A program made the position numbers and the translations under genes. Shown piece after piece: positions 34,140 to 46,869 of a stretch of 64,000 nucleotides of DNA. The DNA is from Escarpia spicata. Taxonomy: Eukaryota > Annelida > Polychaeta > Sabellida > Siboglinidae. Each line of letters begins with the position of its first letter. Positions within the stretch are counted from its first letter, which is position 1. The stretch lies in NCBI GenBank assembly GCA_963995525.1, contig OZ023210.1:6488238-6552237 (forward strand), in the 5' to 3' direction. The notes beneath the pieces are model-generated. The model was not told where the DNA came from, searched no databases, and saw only the letters and a list, made by a program, of their open reading frames with translations.

Positions 34140-35035
34140 CCTCTGCCGCTAGTGATTCATGGTGAAACATTTAAAATTGAAGATCATTTCAAATTCTTGG
34201 GCACAACCATCTCCTTCGGTTTGAAATGGGAGAAAAACACAGAAAACACTATCCAAAAAGTACAACAGCGGCTTTATTTCCTCAGGCGTCTCAAAGCGTT
34301 TGGTGTGAGTAGTCAGATTATGGTAAACTTCTGCAAAGCTGTGATTGAAAGCGATTTGACCTTCTTTATTACAGTGTGGTACGGCAGCGTGTCTGTCCAT
34401 GACAAAGGGAAACTGAACAGAGTGGTCAAAACTGCCTCCAAAATAGTTGGGAAAGAGTTGTCCTCTGTGGATACTCTCTACCAGCAGCGGCTAATCAGAC
34501 GTGCTGGTCCCATTGCACGTGACACCTCCCACCCTAGCAAACTATCTTTTCACCCTGCTTCCGTCAGGCCGCCGCTACAGCGCACTGAAAACTCGCACCT
34601 CACGCTTCGGCAGAAGTTTTTATCCACAGGCTGTCAAAGCCCTGACAGAGCTGTAAGAACAATTTACTGATGTGGAATCCATTTTGCTGTTTATTAGTTA
34701 CGGTTGTATCATCATCTCAACTCTGTACTTTTATGGTGTATCTCAATCTTAACAAGTGTATTTTATTAGGTTTTAGGTCCTTAGCTTGAATGTGAGGCAA
34801 TGAGGGAGTGATGGACGTGTGTATGTGCTTGTTAATATATATTGCCTATGTTACTTATACTTATATTGATGCTTACATTATTATTTAATTTATTGACTGT
34901 ATAAGTGTATGGTGCTGACTGTGTGGGTACAAGTCCGACACCGCAACGTATTCCTATGCTTTTATTATATTTTACAGCATTGGCACATGGCAATAAACTT
35001 CTCTTATCTTATCTCTCTTATTATCTTAAATATCA
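34140..35035 (+). pseudogene. L2/Rex1-like LINE 3' end
   Basis: The frame 34140-34670 has FKIEDHFKFLGTTISFGLKW, QQRLYFLRRLKAFGVS, FCKAVIESDLTFFITVWYGS and LNRVVKTASKIVGKELSSVD, the post-RT domain of L2/Rex1 LINEs, then a frameshifted C-terminus (TSHPSKLSFHPASVR). The 3' UTR ends with TGGCAATAAACTTCTCTTAT and a TCTTATCT repeat (34988-35030), again typical. RT core absent: 5'-truncated. Confidence 0.9.
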
Positions 35036-36400
35036 GTCAGCGTACGACTTCAGTGTCGAACCTGACTTTGCTATCCTCTGTGATCGAGAATAGCACTTTT
35101 ACGCCGTCCAATAATAGTAGATAACATAAGTCTGTTTTTACCAGTGCTGCATGACTGACTTTAGTACAGTAAACATCTCGCGAAGCTACGTTGTACGACC
35201 CCATCCACATACCGTGTATTAAAAAGAAGTTGTATTTTCTGTTACCCAGAACCAGCCATCATAAATATTCGCAGGAAGTTCGCTGTACTTCGGCCGACTT
35301 GTACTTCGGTGTGTGGGAACCACGAACATCAAAGGCATTTGCGGATAGGGGCGCTTGTCTCAGCGATACGTATCCATTACATGAAATAGCGGCTGCTTAA
35401 CATTTAAACCATATTTGTTGTAGTATTAAGGACAATGTATATATAAGCTTCAATAACTGAGGAACTGACATTGAACATGTTAAATGTGTGCTTGACTGTA
35501 TTGAATGTGACCATAACAAAATTGAAAATTCTTCACTGCCACTGCCACCATGTCACTGAACTGCTCAGATTCGCGCAGGTCCTACCTCCTGTACTTTTAA
35601 AGCGACGACGAAATACAGCCATGCTTTATAACGGCTTAAGTACACCATTTTAATGAGAGTACACGCTGACATTACATCTGCTAATATTCCTGCTCATTTG
35701 CATTCAGTTCACACCAGCCAAATTTCTGCAAATTTCATCACAACTAACTAGAAATTCGAAAAATGACAGTATCACACTGTACTATGACCCACACGGACAA
35801 CACAGCACACCACACTCACCCAGCGACAGCAGATAACACATTATTTGAACCCGAAACACAAAGCGACATTTCTGTTTTAGCCCCTGCAAGTGTTATTACG
35901 TCCGCACCTGCGGGTGTTTGTACCGCATTCTTGTCAAACAATGACATAATTATCATCGTATGCAAAACACATTTTCCGCACGTCTAAATCCTATTGAAAT
36001 GTTACATATTCAAAAAGCTTCGTACTTGCCATTTTGTGTTTTGCTCTGGATGGCAATCTTGCTAAATCGGGTTAAATTGCGGTGTGGGAGGTGCGGTAGC
36101 TACTATGGCATCATGCGTGTCGATTTAACATATGTCAGTGGGACTTACAAGTACACAGCTGTAGGCATTTAGCAGGCAACATAAACGAAAGGTCTAAGGC
36201 TACAAAAGGTATAACATCTGTCTTATTCTGAAGACTGATTAATACAATATTTCATGACAATGAAAAATGCCATTTTACTCGGCACGCACGCGTACTTAGG
36301 GCTGACACTTGAAGCCGCACACGCAATGTCTGGGTGATTTAGACCTCGGAGCTGGCCGGTTTGCTGCAGCTGTTGTTGCCGTTTGTTCGTGATCTTGATT
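35036..36400. other. No recognised gene
   Basis: AT-rich with short frames on the plus strand (60-74 codons). No repeat family recognised. Confidence 0.35.
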
Positions 36401-36409
36401 GGTGATGTT

Positions 36410-37880
36410 GAATTGAATTGAATTTTTATTCAACATAACATACATACATACATACATACATACAACATAATTCCTATAATACATACTAAATAATATAGTA
36501 TATGATATATTGAAACGTTGAAAGGAAAATGCAAGAAGTGCAATACTTATAGTTAGCATTTCCCTTTCCATAATACATGTACTTAAAAGATAATTTGACG
36601 AATGAGATACATGAAGTATAATTTAGTAATCCTTATTTTAACTTAGGACTATACATGCTAATAAGCATGTTTTACTAATTATAGACAATGCAGACTTGAC
36701 GACATCAGTCATCAGACAGGAACAAGTATCTTTGATGTAGATCAATTTGACACATGAAAAGGATTTGAACATGACGTATAACAAGAGTAAAACAAATATA
36801 TTTTTAAAAGAATTCGAAGAGTACATAATGTATTTATTGACCAATAGGAATAAGTATCGTTGATGTAAGAATACTTGATACAAAATTTACATTTGAATAC
36901 GATTATAGCGATAAAATAAAATGTACTATATATTGTATTTACTGACCAGTAGTGATCTATACCTTTTCTTATAGGCAATTACATTAGTGCAATTTTTGAT
37001 ATTCGTATTTAAACAATTCCACATATTTACACCTTTTATACTGATACACATCGCTTTCAGAGTTGTTCTGCAATACTTAGATTCAAAGTTATTTTCTTGA
37101 CGAGTATTATGGGCATGGGTGGTGTTTACCACTTTAAAACGAGAAAGAAAATTATTTGGCATTAATCTGTTATATATTTTATACATTATGACCATGGATT
37201 TTAAATCAATCAGGTCAAAAATAGTCAGTGCATTCATTTTTTTAAAAGCTGGCTTTGAGTGAGCTCTATACTCCAACTGACAGCATATTCTGATTGCACG
37301 TTTCTGTAGAATATACAATGGCTGGATCCTATTTTTATAAGTGTTTCCCCATATCTCACAACAATAGTCAATATAAGGTAGTACAAATGAACAATACAAA
37401 GTGTACAATGCAGTCTCATTCAGCAACCATTTAACACGACGCATTACTGACAGATTTTTTGCAATTTTAGTATGTACAGCATTCACATGTTGAGACCATG
37501 TAAGTTTGCAGTTAATATAAACATCAAGGAATTTTATACAATTTACTTGTTCAATATTAGTGTTATCTATGGAGATATTATATTCACATGGGGTATTAGT
37601 GTGACTGAAAACCATGACATTTGTTTTTGATAAGTTTAGTGAGAGCTTGTTTACTTTAAACCATTTGTGTAGTTTGTTCATTTCACTTGGCACTTTTGTA
37701 CACATTTCCAACAAATCACTTCCTTCAACAACAAAACTGGTGTCATCAGCAAACAGTATGGACTTTAAGTGTGACGACACATTACATAAGTCATTAACAT
37801 ACATAATAAAAAGAGTTGGCCCTAAAATTGACCCTTGTGGCCGTGTTATTCTTGAACGTGGGTGCTTCAAGGTGATCTTT
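36410..37880 (-). mobile_element. LINE (CR1/Jockey-like), 3' half, minus strand
   Basis: One 314-codon frame (37870-36926) from RT box 4 onward: PQGSILGPTLFIMYVNDL, LFADDTSFVVEG, INCKLTWSQHVNAVHTKIAK, LPYIDYCCEIWGNT and LQKRAIRICC, ending VIAYKKRYRSLLVSKYNI. A 3' UTR then runs to a TTCAATTCAATTCAAC tail near 36410. The intact long frame and tandem tail make it one of the younger LINE copies here. It is 5'-truncated inside the RT, so it is inactive. Confidence 0.92.
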
Positions 37881-38017
37881 GTATTTTTGGAAACGGTGTG
37901 CCTGTCTGGCCCCTATTTTCGCCCAGCCCCGTATTGGACACATCGGGTCCTAGCTAAGTGTCAGTCGCAATTATTATAACAACATCACACTGCTTGTTCC
38001 GTTCCGCTCGCCAAAAC

Positions 38018-38337
38018 ATGTCGTCCGAAGCCATTGACGCTGTCACCCAGTCGTGCTTCACGACAGAGCTGGAGGTGCTAAAGTCAACGAGGGGGCCACC
38101 TCGTCGACTTTAGCAGCGAAGAGTGTGAGACCTCCAGGCAAGTCGACTACTGAGCCGGACACATGCGAAAGCGTAGTATTTGATGTAACTGAACTGACTG
38201 CTCCGATGCTGATTAAGACGATGTCCGCTGCCTTGCAACACCACGCGACTACCTTTCGGCAAGATTTCGGTAATCTTCAGGCACTCGTCACAGCATCGAA
38301 AAGCGAGGCTGGTGGGGTGCGAACAGGAAAATGTTAA
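38018..38337 (+). pseudogene. LINE ORF1-like N-terminus
   Basis: ATG at 38019 opens MSSEAIDAVTQSC. After a frame change, residues such as LTAPMLIKTMSAALQHHATT and RQDFGNLQALVTASK form a helical region like the N-terminus of LINE ORF1 before its coiled coil. It ends at TAA 38335-38337. Assignment is by resemblance only. Confidence 0.45.
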
Positions 38338-39100
38338 ATCACCAGATTCAGCGCACACTTGTGTTGTGTCCCCGAAAGCTAAAGACGGCAAACATATCGC
38401 CTGCACGAGACTGTTGTATAAAATTGCCGCAGACGCCAAGCGTCGGCCGACAAAATACTTCTGCCGTGGAATAGCTCAATCTTTACAGGGCCCCTTTAAT
38501 CTTATTTATTTTAATTGTTTTTAATTTGATTTATATTACGGTAAAGTGATCGATAAGTGCTATTAGTTGGCGTCATGTGAACACAAATATATATTTAAAA
38601 AAATCTTTCTAAAACGAACATTATTTAACAAGACACTGTATTATCTCCCAGTAAACAACTGGTAACCAAGGCACCTATGATTCGTTAAACTACATGCAAA
38701 TCGGTTAAAAATACACTGAGACTGGTACATATACATAGGAATTAGTTAGACACCTGTTTTAGTATAAGTTTACATTAAAAAAAAGATGTCCCTGGCTTGG
38801 GTCTGCCTAACTTGGCCTCGTAAATGGTGCTGCTCTTTGTGTGCCCAGTGTAGGACCTGGGACGAAGACTGTACATTTCCATTTCAAGTATTTCTTCTAT
38901 AATGTCTACTATTGTGCTTCTGTCCTTTAGCACATAGCAGTACCATCCATACTGTAGCACTTCCTAACTAACAGAACAAATTTTTTTGTTTTTAGAAAAC
39001 ATACATTTACAGGATTTTTACCTGGCTGTTGTTTTTCTCATGGTTGTATTTGCAGAGATTAAAAATAGTTATGTAACTTCACATGAAATTTCTGTAAAGA
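38338..39100. other. Unassigned; one open minus-strand segment
   Basis: Minus strand 38960-38775 is open for about 62 codons (QYGWYCYVLKDRSTIVDIIE) behind an acceptor-like TTTGTTCTGTTAGTTAG. It could be an exon, but no family is recognised and no donor is seen. Confidence 0.3.
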
Positions 39101-39106
39101 CATCAG

Positions 39107-40093
39107 TAGGGACACTGATTTTCCGCGATCGCGGAAAACGTGAAGAATTCGCGGAATCGGCGTTTTGAAACGGAATATGCCTTTTCAAACGGAAATTCAA
39201 CGATCGCAAAAAACGGACGCGGTATTTGCGTTTTCGAAAGGATCTTCTGTCTTTCGCGGAAAAAGAGCAGAAGCACCGCCTGTTTCATCAATAATGCCTT
39301 AAATCGAAAATACGTCGTTTGATACGGAGATATTTTGAAACAAACTGTTTAATATGCAACGATGTTATTTATTTTGATGGATTTATGAGGCAGGATTTTT
39401 AAAATGCGCAGTGCAAATCGTTGTGAAGTGTCGTGGCGCCTGTGCTACCTAGTGTCAACCGTCGTAAACAGGGACACGCACAGAAGGCGCTAGCTAAAAA
39501 TTTAATGGTTGAACAAAATTATTAGTGAAAGAGCAAACAGTGATTTGAATATTCATAATTGTTAATATGACTGCTTGTACAATTTACATTTGCCAACTAA
39601 TATATTAAGCACGGTTTCATTAAAAACAACCAGTCATTTATATGTAATTGTGTCAGAAGAATTATGTTATTATCTAAATTGAGTGTGTAATGTTGTTACT
39701 GTGGTGCAAATATTGCACAAATTGATGTTGTTAAAAAAGTTAACCACACCGTAAAACAGTATTATTTAGATGCAGAGATCACAACGTTGTGGTATTTTAG
39801 ATATTTCACAGAATGTATTATTTTTCAAAGTTATTTTTTCTTAACAGAAATGGGCTTCTTTAGCCAGTATGCCATTTTAAACGGAAAATGCGTCATTTGA
39901 CACAACAAATGCACATTTGAAACGGAATTTGTTTTTTCTGAAACAGAAAATACATCGTTTGAAACGGAATTTGCCTTTTTCTGAAACGGAAAATACGTCG
40001 TTTGAAACGGAATTTGCCTTTTTCGGAAACGGAATTTTGAAACGGAAATGAAACGGAATTTTCCTTTTTTGAAACGGAAAATCAGTGTCCCTA
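39107..40093. mobile_element. Non-autonomous TIR element, 987 bp, 6-bp target duplication
   Basis: The left end TAGGGACACTGATTTTCCG is exactly the reverse complement of the right end (40075-40093). CATCAG flanks both sides (39101-39106 and 40094-40099). The first terminal repeat runs into a 20-bp perfect palindrome TTTTCCGCGATCGCGGAAAA (39119-39138). About nine GAAACGGAA motifs occur, all in the same direction, clustered at both ends; near 39940-40030 they form ~43-bp tandem units (TTTGAAACGGAATTTGCC). No coding frame. A 6-bp duplication is uncommon; IS3EU-type elements are one possible home, but I cannot confirm this. Confidence 0.9.
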
Positions 40094-40218
40094 CATCAGG
40101 ATCGATTTCTCTCATCAAGGCATTGTCCATCAACTTCCAGCACAAACCAAGGATGTCCAGAGCAAACCCCCCAAAATTTCCATCATACTTTATGTTATAT
40201 CTTCCTGTACTGGCAAAC

Positions 40219-40242
40219 GACATTGAATTAAATCAAGGCCCC
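40219..40242 (+). other. Degenerate 2A-like (ribosome-skipping) motif
   Basis: Encodes DIELNQGP directly before the PHD-like finger. Functional 2A peptides end N-P-G-P; here the first Pro codon is CAA (Gln), one base from CCA, so skipping is not expected. Confidence 0.6.
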
Positions 40243-42041
40243 AGAGCACCCAAGTACTCTTATGTTGTTTGCCAAAAACAGTAACGTGGAAACACAAAGC
40301 AATTTGTTGCGACTCCTGCAATACTTGGTTACCCAATGCGAAAACGTCAGACACAATATATGAAACAATGCAAAATACCAACACACCGTGGAATTGCCTA
40401 AAATGTGGAATGCCTAATTTCAGTAGTACCCTTTTTAATTATGATGACATTGAACTTTCTGAAAATATATATATATATGATGACTCCATTCAATTCCCTA
40501 TAACATTAGGGTTAGGACATCCACTTCATACATCACCTTCTTCAAATCAGAGGTAACAGCACAATTACCACCATATTCCTAATATTAAAAAACCATTGAG
40601 AATCATCAACCTAAACTGTCAATCACTAAAAAACAAGAAGGCTGTATTTATTCCATCCATTGATAGCTCCGAGCCAGACATAATTATTGACTCTGAATAC
40701 TGGCTTAGCAATAGCACATGAATATTTCCCAGATATATTCAATGTATATAGAAAGGACAGAACTGAAGAACAGAGAGGAGGAGGGGTATCCATTGCAATA
40801 TATTCTGACTTGATTAGTGAAGAGGAATTTGAATTAGAGGCAGACTGCGAAATCATTTGAGCTAAGATTAGTATAGCTGGTTGTAAATTACTTCATATAT
40901 GTGCCTACTACAGACATGACGTAAATGAAGAACACAGCATAGAACAACTTGAAATATCACTAGGCAGAGTAAATCAAAGTCAACACTTATTCATTGCAGG
41001 AGATTTTAACTTTCCTGGGAGGGAATGGCAGAATGGAATTTTAAAGCCAAACTGCCAAAATGTAGTACTTCATGAACAATTTCGAAACATTCTAGATGAC
41101 TTTGGTCTTATTCAGATTGTAGACAAGCAAACAAAGGGAGAAACCACCCTAGATTTAATGATCACAAATAACCCCACCAACGTCAACTGAACAGAGATAT
41201 TATCTGGAATCTCAGATCATGACTGTTGTTACACAGAGCTAGAAATAAACCCAAAGAAACACAAACAGAAACCTATAAATATTCCCTTTTTTAATAAGGC
41301 AGACTGGAACAAATTTAGAAAACATGTGAAAGATGTAAGCAAAAATCTTCAAAATTGCTATGAAAAAAAGTGCAAACAAATTGTGATGTACATTTCGGGA
41401 TAGCAATGTCAAAGGTACTGGGTTGTACATACCATCCAGAATGGCTAGACGTAGGAATGTATAACCTTGGATTACACCAACACTAAAGAAAGAAAGCACA
41501 CTCCAAAATAGAAACATGTAAAACAAACTATACAGCAGCAACTGAGAACTGCCTACTGGAACTATGTAAATAAAAGTGTCACCGCTACTGAAGACAGTCA
41601 ACAAAAACAAGGTTTGCTAAGAGATTCTGGACTTACATGAAACACTGCCGTACAAACCACACAGGGGTATCGCATCTTAAACACAATGGAATCCTTCATT
41701 AAAACTCTAACGCCAAAGCGGAGATACTAACCAGTCTTTACATATGATATATCTCCCCAAGTAACCAAACTACCCAATCCAACACATTACAGAAGCTGGT
41801 GTACTAAAATTCCTACAAACTCTTAAACCCTATAAAGCACAAGGACCAGACAACATCAACCAAAGAATTGGCTGTTGAAATTGCGTCATCGCTAACTTTA
41901 ATCTTTCAGAAGTTATATGCTACAGGAGAAGTCCCCACAGACTGGCTAAAAGCAAATGTCTCACCTATTTTCAAGAATGTTTAAAAATACATAGCTTCAA
42001 TTGATAGGCCCATTTCCCTGACATGCATGGCATGACAACTA

Positions 42042-42490
42042 ATGGGACATATATTGGTTAGTAGTATAATGAAACATGCACATTCACACAACATTCTTTG
42101 TCATCTTCAACATGGCTTTCTATCACAAGTATCTTGCGAGACACAGCTTATTCAGTTCATATATGACTTTAGTTATCCATATGCAGTCTGGCAAACGGAT
42201 GTCGTAGTGATGGATTTCTCAAAAGCATTTGATAAGGTCAGCCATAGGAAACTGATTTACAAACTCCATCATTATAGCATCCAAAACAAATTCCTGGATT
42301 CGATCATGTTTAACAGACAGAACTCAAAGACTCTTAATAGAGGGCGAGGTCTCCTCTGAGGATCCCGTAACATCAGGAGTACCACAAGGCTCTGTACTTG
42401 GCCTTAGACTATTCCTCTTTTATATAAATGACATCCCACACAATATTACATCGACAGTGAGACTTTTTGCTGATAACACCATAATGTATA
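42042..42490 (+). pseudogene. LINE RT core with FADN in place of FADD
   Basis: Box A (VVMDFSKAFDKVSHRK) and the PQGSVLG box are present in two frames. The catalytic box at about 42463-42480 reads LFADNTIMY, with the second Asp changed to Asn. Confidence 0.85.
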
Positions 42491-43383
42491 TAGCCCTTAA
42501 GCCTAAGCCAAATACAACTGTGCTCCAGGAAGATCTTCACAAACTTGGAAAATGGGCAGTAACCTGGAACATGGAATTCAATCTTCAAATGTACCATGTA
42601 ATACCTGTAACAAGTAACTGTCATTAACAACCAATACATGCTCCATGGTCAAATACTAGAAACTGTTTCATAGGTAAAATATCTTGGTATAACCATAACC
42701 TCAGATCTCCGGTGGAATGCCCACATAAATAACATTTCTCTAAAAGCAAATAGATCACTAGGCTTTCTCCGCAGAAATCTAAAAGTTCCATCAATTCAAA
42801 TAAAAACTCAGGCTTACTTCACCTTTGTCAGACCCATCCCGGAGAACAGCTGTGCTGTCTGGGATGCCTATATCCTTACACACACAAGAAACTAGAAATG
42901 ATTCAACAGCCCGATATGTCTTATATCGCCACCACAATACCTCCAGTGTAACATACATGCTCCTGACATTAGGATGGAGATCCCTATGAGACAGAAGAAC
43001 CGATGCAAAATTATGTATGACGTACAAGATAGCATATGGCCTAGTGGATATACCAGCAAACCAATACCATATTCCTGTAAATATAGTCATTAGAAAACTG
43101 CATTCCTTATCTTACCTTATCCCTCACTCCAGATGCAACTACCACTTGTATTCTTTTTCCCAAGTACCATTCGACTTTGGAATTCCCTTCCTCGATATAT
43201 CGTTAATCAGAACAGCCTGGATGCGTTTAAAAGCAACATCCATACGTTGCACTGCCCCAGATTTTAGACGTTAACTAGTTCTTCTGCACGTATTTCTGTT
43301 TATTTACACGATAATTGTGTTTTTATATATTGCACTATAAAAACACTTTTCCTGTTCGCCTACCATGCCACGTACCGCCTGTA

Positions 43384-43945
43384 TCCTCAGCATGTTGATG
43401 CTAGGCGTCAATTGGAAGAAGAAGAAGAAAGAAGAAGAAGAAGAAAAGACGAGCGTATCCGCTGCCTGAAGCAGAAGGTTGTCACACTGGAATCGGAGGC
43501 GGGCAGCTGCGAACAGTATTTCCGGCGTCCCAACTTCCGTATCCAGGGAATCCCTGACGCGGACAGGGCGAATACCAACGATCTGGTGCTCGCTGTGATG
43601 AAAGAGAAGATGGGTCTGATGGGCATCGTTCCAACGGATTTGGAACGAAGCCACCGGATTGGGGCAAGACAAGCAGGGTCGCCCAAGAAAACGTCCGATC
43701 ATCATTCGATTCAGGAGCGAAGCGATCTGTGATGAAGTGTTCCGCGCTCGCGGACAATTGAAGCAGCACAACAGGCACTTGACGAACCAATATATGTAAA
43801 TGAAGACCTAACGACGAAGCGAGCTGCACTGGCGTTTCAGACGCGAACTCTGAAACGTCAGAAAACGATAATGGACTGCTGGACAAGTCCTCGTGAAAAC
43901 CATTGGCGGTTTGATTAAAGAGATCCACACCGTGAAAGACTTGAA
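43384..43945 (+). pseudogene. LINE ORF1 (coiled coil plus RRM), broken
   Basis: A GAA-rich stretch (43414-43448) encodes a Glu/Arg coiled coil. It is followed by CEQYFRRPNFRIQGIPDADR and DLERSHRIGARQ, the RRM domain of L1-type ORF1 proteins (Transposase_22-like). After a frameshift near 43680, RPIIIRFRSEAICDEVFRAR and YVNEDLTTKRAALAFQTRTL follow, the C-terminal domain. No ORF2 is found immediately downstream. Confidence 0.8.
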
Positions 43946-44536
43946 CGTCTCGTAACCGGTCAGCGCGACGGAGGGCCGGGCTGGTGCCGCCACCCCCTGA
44001 CACTCGTCATCATCAACACCAGACTGTCATGTCAAATGTCAGTCGGCCTACACTATGTTGAATATTAATGCAAATTATATTCAGTATTTTATTCCTCTTG
44101 TATTGTAATTTGGTCGTACTATTCACAAAGTGAAAACTTAAGTTATTTTTGTTACAAATACAATGCCTTTTTAGCCATCAGTTTTATTATTTTTCATTTT
44201 TCCTAATTGTTTTCTACGTACTGGACAGTCGGCTAGCAGAAGTCTATTATTTTGGATGATTCTCACACGGACAACCATGTGCATAATGATGTTGGACTTA
44301 AGAAGTATCATAATTGCATACAACTTGTATTTAAATGTAAGTAGTTTAAAAACGTATACATACAGTTCTTTAAGATGTTAGTGTGCACACAGAATGGAGT
44401 TTAAACATCCTTCTTTGTATTGATAACTTCTTGCGTCTATGGCATTGGTGTATAATGAGACTGCCGAAATATGTGATTTACTTACTTAATTAACCTTAGC
44501 AAAGAAACTGTCAGGAACCAAAAGTTAAAAAAATGT
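43946..44536. other. No recognised feature
   Basis: AT-rich. No frame with motifs; may include the remnant of the LINE to which the ORF1 belongs. Confidence 0.35.
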
Positions 44537-44853
44537 ACGTGAAGACAAACTGTGGTTTGTCTGGATAAATGTAAATAAAAAACATACAAGATCAGCAGAA
44601 ATTGTAGGCCTACATTCCCGGTTATGTAATATTATTTTCATGTTTGTCGCGAATAAATAATTACTAAAAACATTCGATATATCTAATTATAAACAGTGCA
44701 TCATATTGTAAAAATGGCTTGGTTTATACTACTTTGCGAAAAGATAAATAAAAATACACATTTAAAAACTTGGTGTTAGGCTTGAACCCGTATTGGTAGT
44801 AAAACCAATTGCACTGAGCCAACGCACTTAACCACTCGGCCACAGGGTTGATG
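44537..44853 (-). mobile_element. tRNA-Ser/Leu-like SINE, copy 1
   Basis: The minus strand begins with CTGTGGCCGAGTGGTTAAGT (A box) and has GGGTTCAAGCC (B box) about 60 nt later, both close to a class II tRNA (Ser/Leu). A 250-bp body follows. A second copy in the same orientation is at 45566-45870 with about 80% identity, so it is a separate family from the SINE at 8483. Confidence 0.85.
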
Positions 44854-45129
44854 GAAAAAGGAGTTCATTTACAGTTAATGAGTGCATGATGTATCTACAA
44901 CAATAAGTCTACCATTATCAGCGGTTTTCAGCGACCAGTTACTCAGCTTATTTTCGTTTATCGAACCATTGATTACGCATATAAACTGGTAACATCCTTG
45001 GCTCTGCTGCCTATCAGGAATTGTATATATTGCATATTCTTTGTTATTCAATTACGTTATGTATTATTCCGAAATAAACATTCATTCCTTCACACACACG
45101 CATACGCACACGCATACACTGTAGATAGA

Positions 45130-45390
45130 GAAATGGGCGGTAGTGTGTGAGAGAGACACAGGGACACCGGGAGAGAGGGAGTGAGTGGGAGAGAGAGAGG
45201 GGGGCAGATAGAGAGGGGAGAGAGGAAGAGAGAGATATAAGGAGCGAGGGAGAGAGGGAGAGAGAGGGGGAGAGATGGATAGAAAGAGAGAGAAAAAAAA
45301 GAAAGAGAGAGAAAGAGAGAGGGGAGAGAGAAGGGGGTGGGAGAGAGAGGGGGAGAGAGAAAGAGAGAGAGAAGGAGAGAAAGATCGTTG
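45130..45390. repeat. (GA)n-rich low-complexity tract
   Basis: Imperfect GAGAGAGGGA runs. Polypurine on the plus strand; the long minus-strand Ser/Leu/Pro frames are artefacts. Confidence 0.95.
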
Positions 45391-45565
45391 AACATTTGCC
45401 TGACAATTATCGGTAATTGTGTCTCGAAGGCAATGGAATAGAGCCATGTACGACCAATCTTGATTCTGAAAGCTAATTTACATTGGTAATGTAGGTTTAT
45501 TGCACTGATTAATTTGAAGGTTAATCCATCTGCTATGTACACACTGTAGTATATCATAATTATAT

Positions 45566-45870
45566 ATGTGAAAAGAAACTGCGGTTTATCTGGATAAATG
45601 AAAATGAAAAACTTACAATATCAGCGGAAATTCAATTTTCCCGGTAATATAATATTATTTAAATTTTTGTCGCGATAAAAAAATTACTACAAGACATTCG
45701 ATATATTCATTTATAAACAGTGCGCCATGTTGTAAAAATGACATGGTTTATATTACTTTGCGAAAAGATAAAATACACTTTTTAAGAAATCTGTAATCAG
45801 GCTTGAACGCGTGTTGGTAGTGAAATCAGATGCGCTGAGCCAACGCACTTAACCACTCTTAACACGGGAA
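45566..45870 (-). mobile_element. tRNA-Ser/Leu-like SINE, copy 2
   Basis: Aligns with 44537-44853 from AAACTGCGGTTTATCTGGAT through TTACTTTGCGAAAAGATAAA to the tRNA-like head (AGTGGTTAAGTGCGTTGGCT on the minus strand). The head is damaged: GGCCGAG became TTAAGAG. Confidence 0.85.
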
Positions 45871-45984
45871 TGACAAGAAAAAGGGTAACCGGATTCAGGG
45901 CTATGCTAAATTGTAAAGGTTTTTTCTTGTTACAAATGTTATGATATCATATAACGTTACTTTCTGTACTTGGATACAATATTT

Positions 45985-46869
<885 letters not shown>

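Larger units (their letters stand above)
40100..43290 (+). mobile_element. LINE with 2A-like motif and PHD-like finger, degenerate
   Basis: Order: DIELNQGP (40219-40242), a degenerate copy of the D-x-E-x-N-P-G-P 2A-like motif known at the N-terminus of some APE LINEs; a PHD-like finger ([14 protein letters not shown] ... PWNCLKCG, 40285-40412); endonuclease (RIINLNCQSLKNKK at 40600; FIAGDFNFPGREW at 40990; GISDHDCCYTELE at 41210); RT ([38 protein letters not shown]); C-terminus to 43270. The FADD box reads FADN. Many stops and shifts: an old, full-length-like copy. Confidence 0.88.

Noticed and set aside
38018..43945. One LINE ORF1 split by the 39107 element and the 40100 LINE
   Set aside because: The two ORF1 fragments could be halves of one copy, but no shared target duplication or overlapping sequence links them.
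44760..44853. Functional tRNA-Ser/Leu gene
   Set aside because: A and B boxes are present but no closed acceptor stem, and a second diverged copy with the same 250-bp body shows it is a SINE.
45044..45557. Ser/Leu-rich minus-strand frames up to 155 codons
   Set aside because: Translation of the GA-rich tract; no domain.
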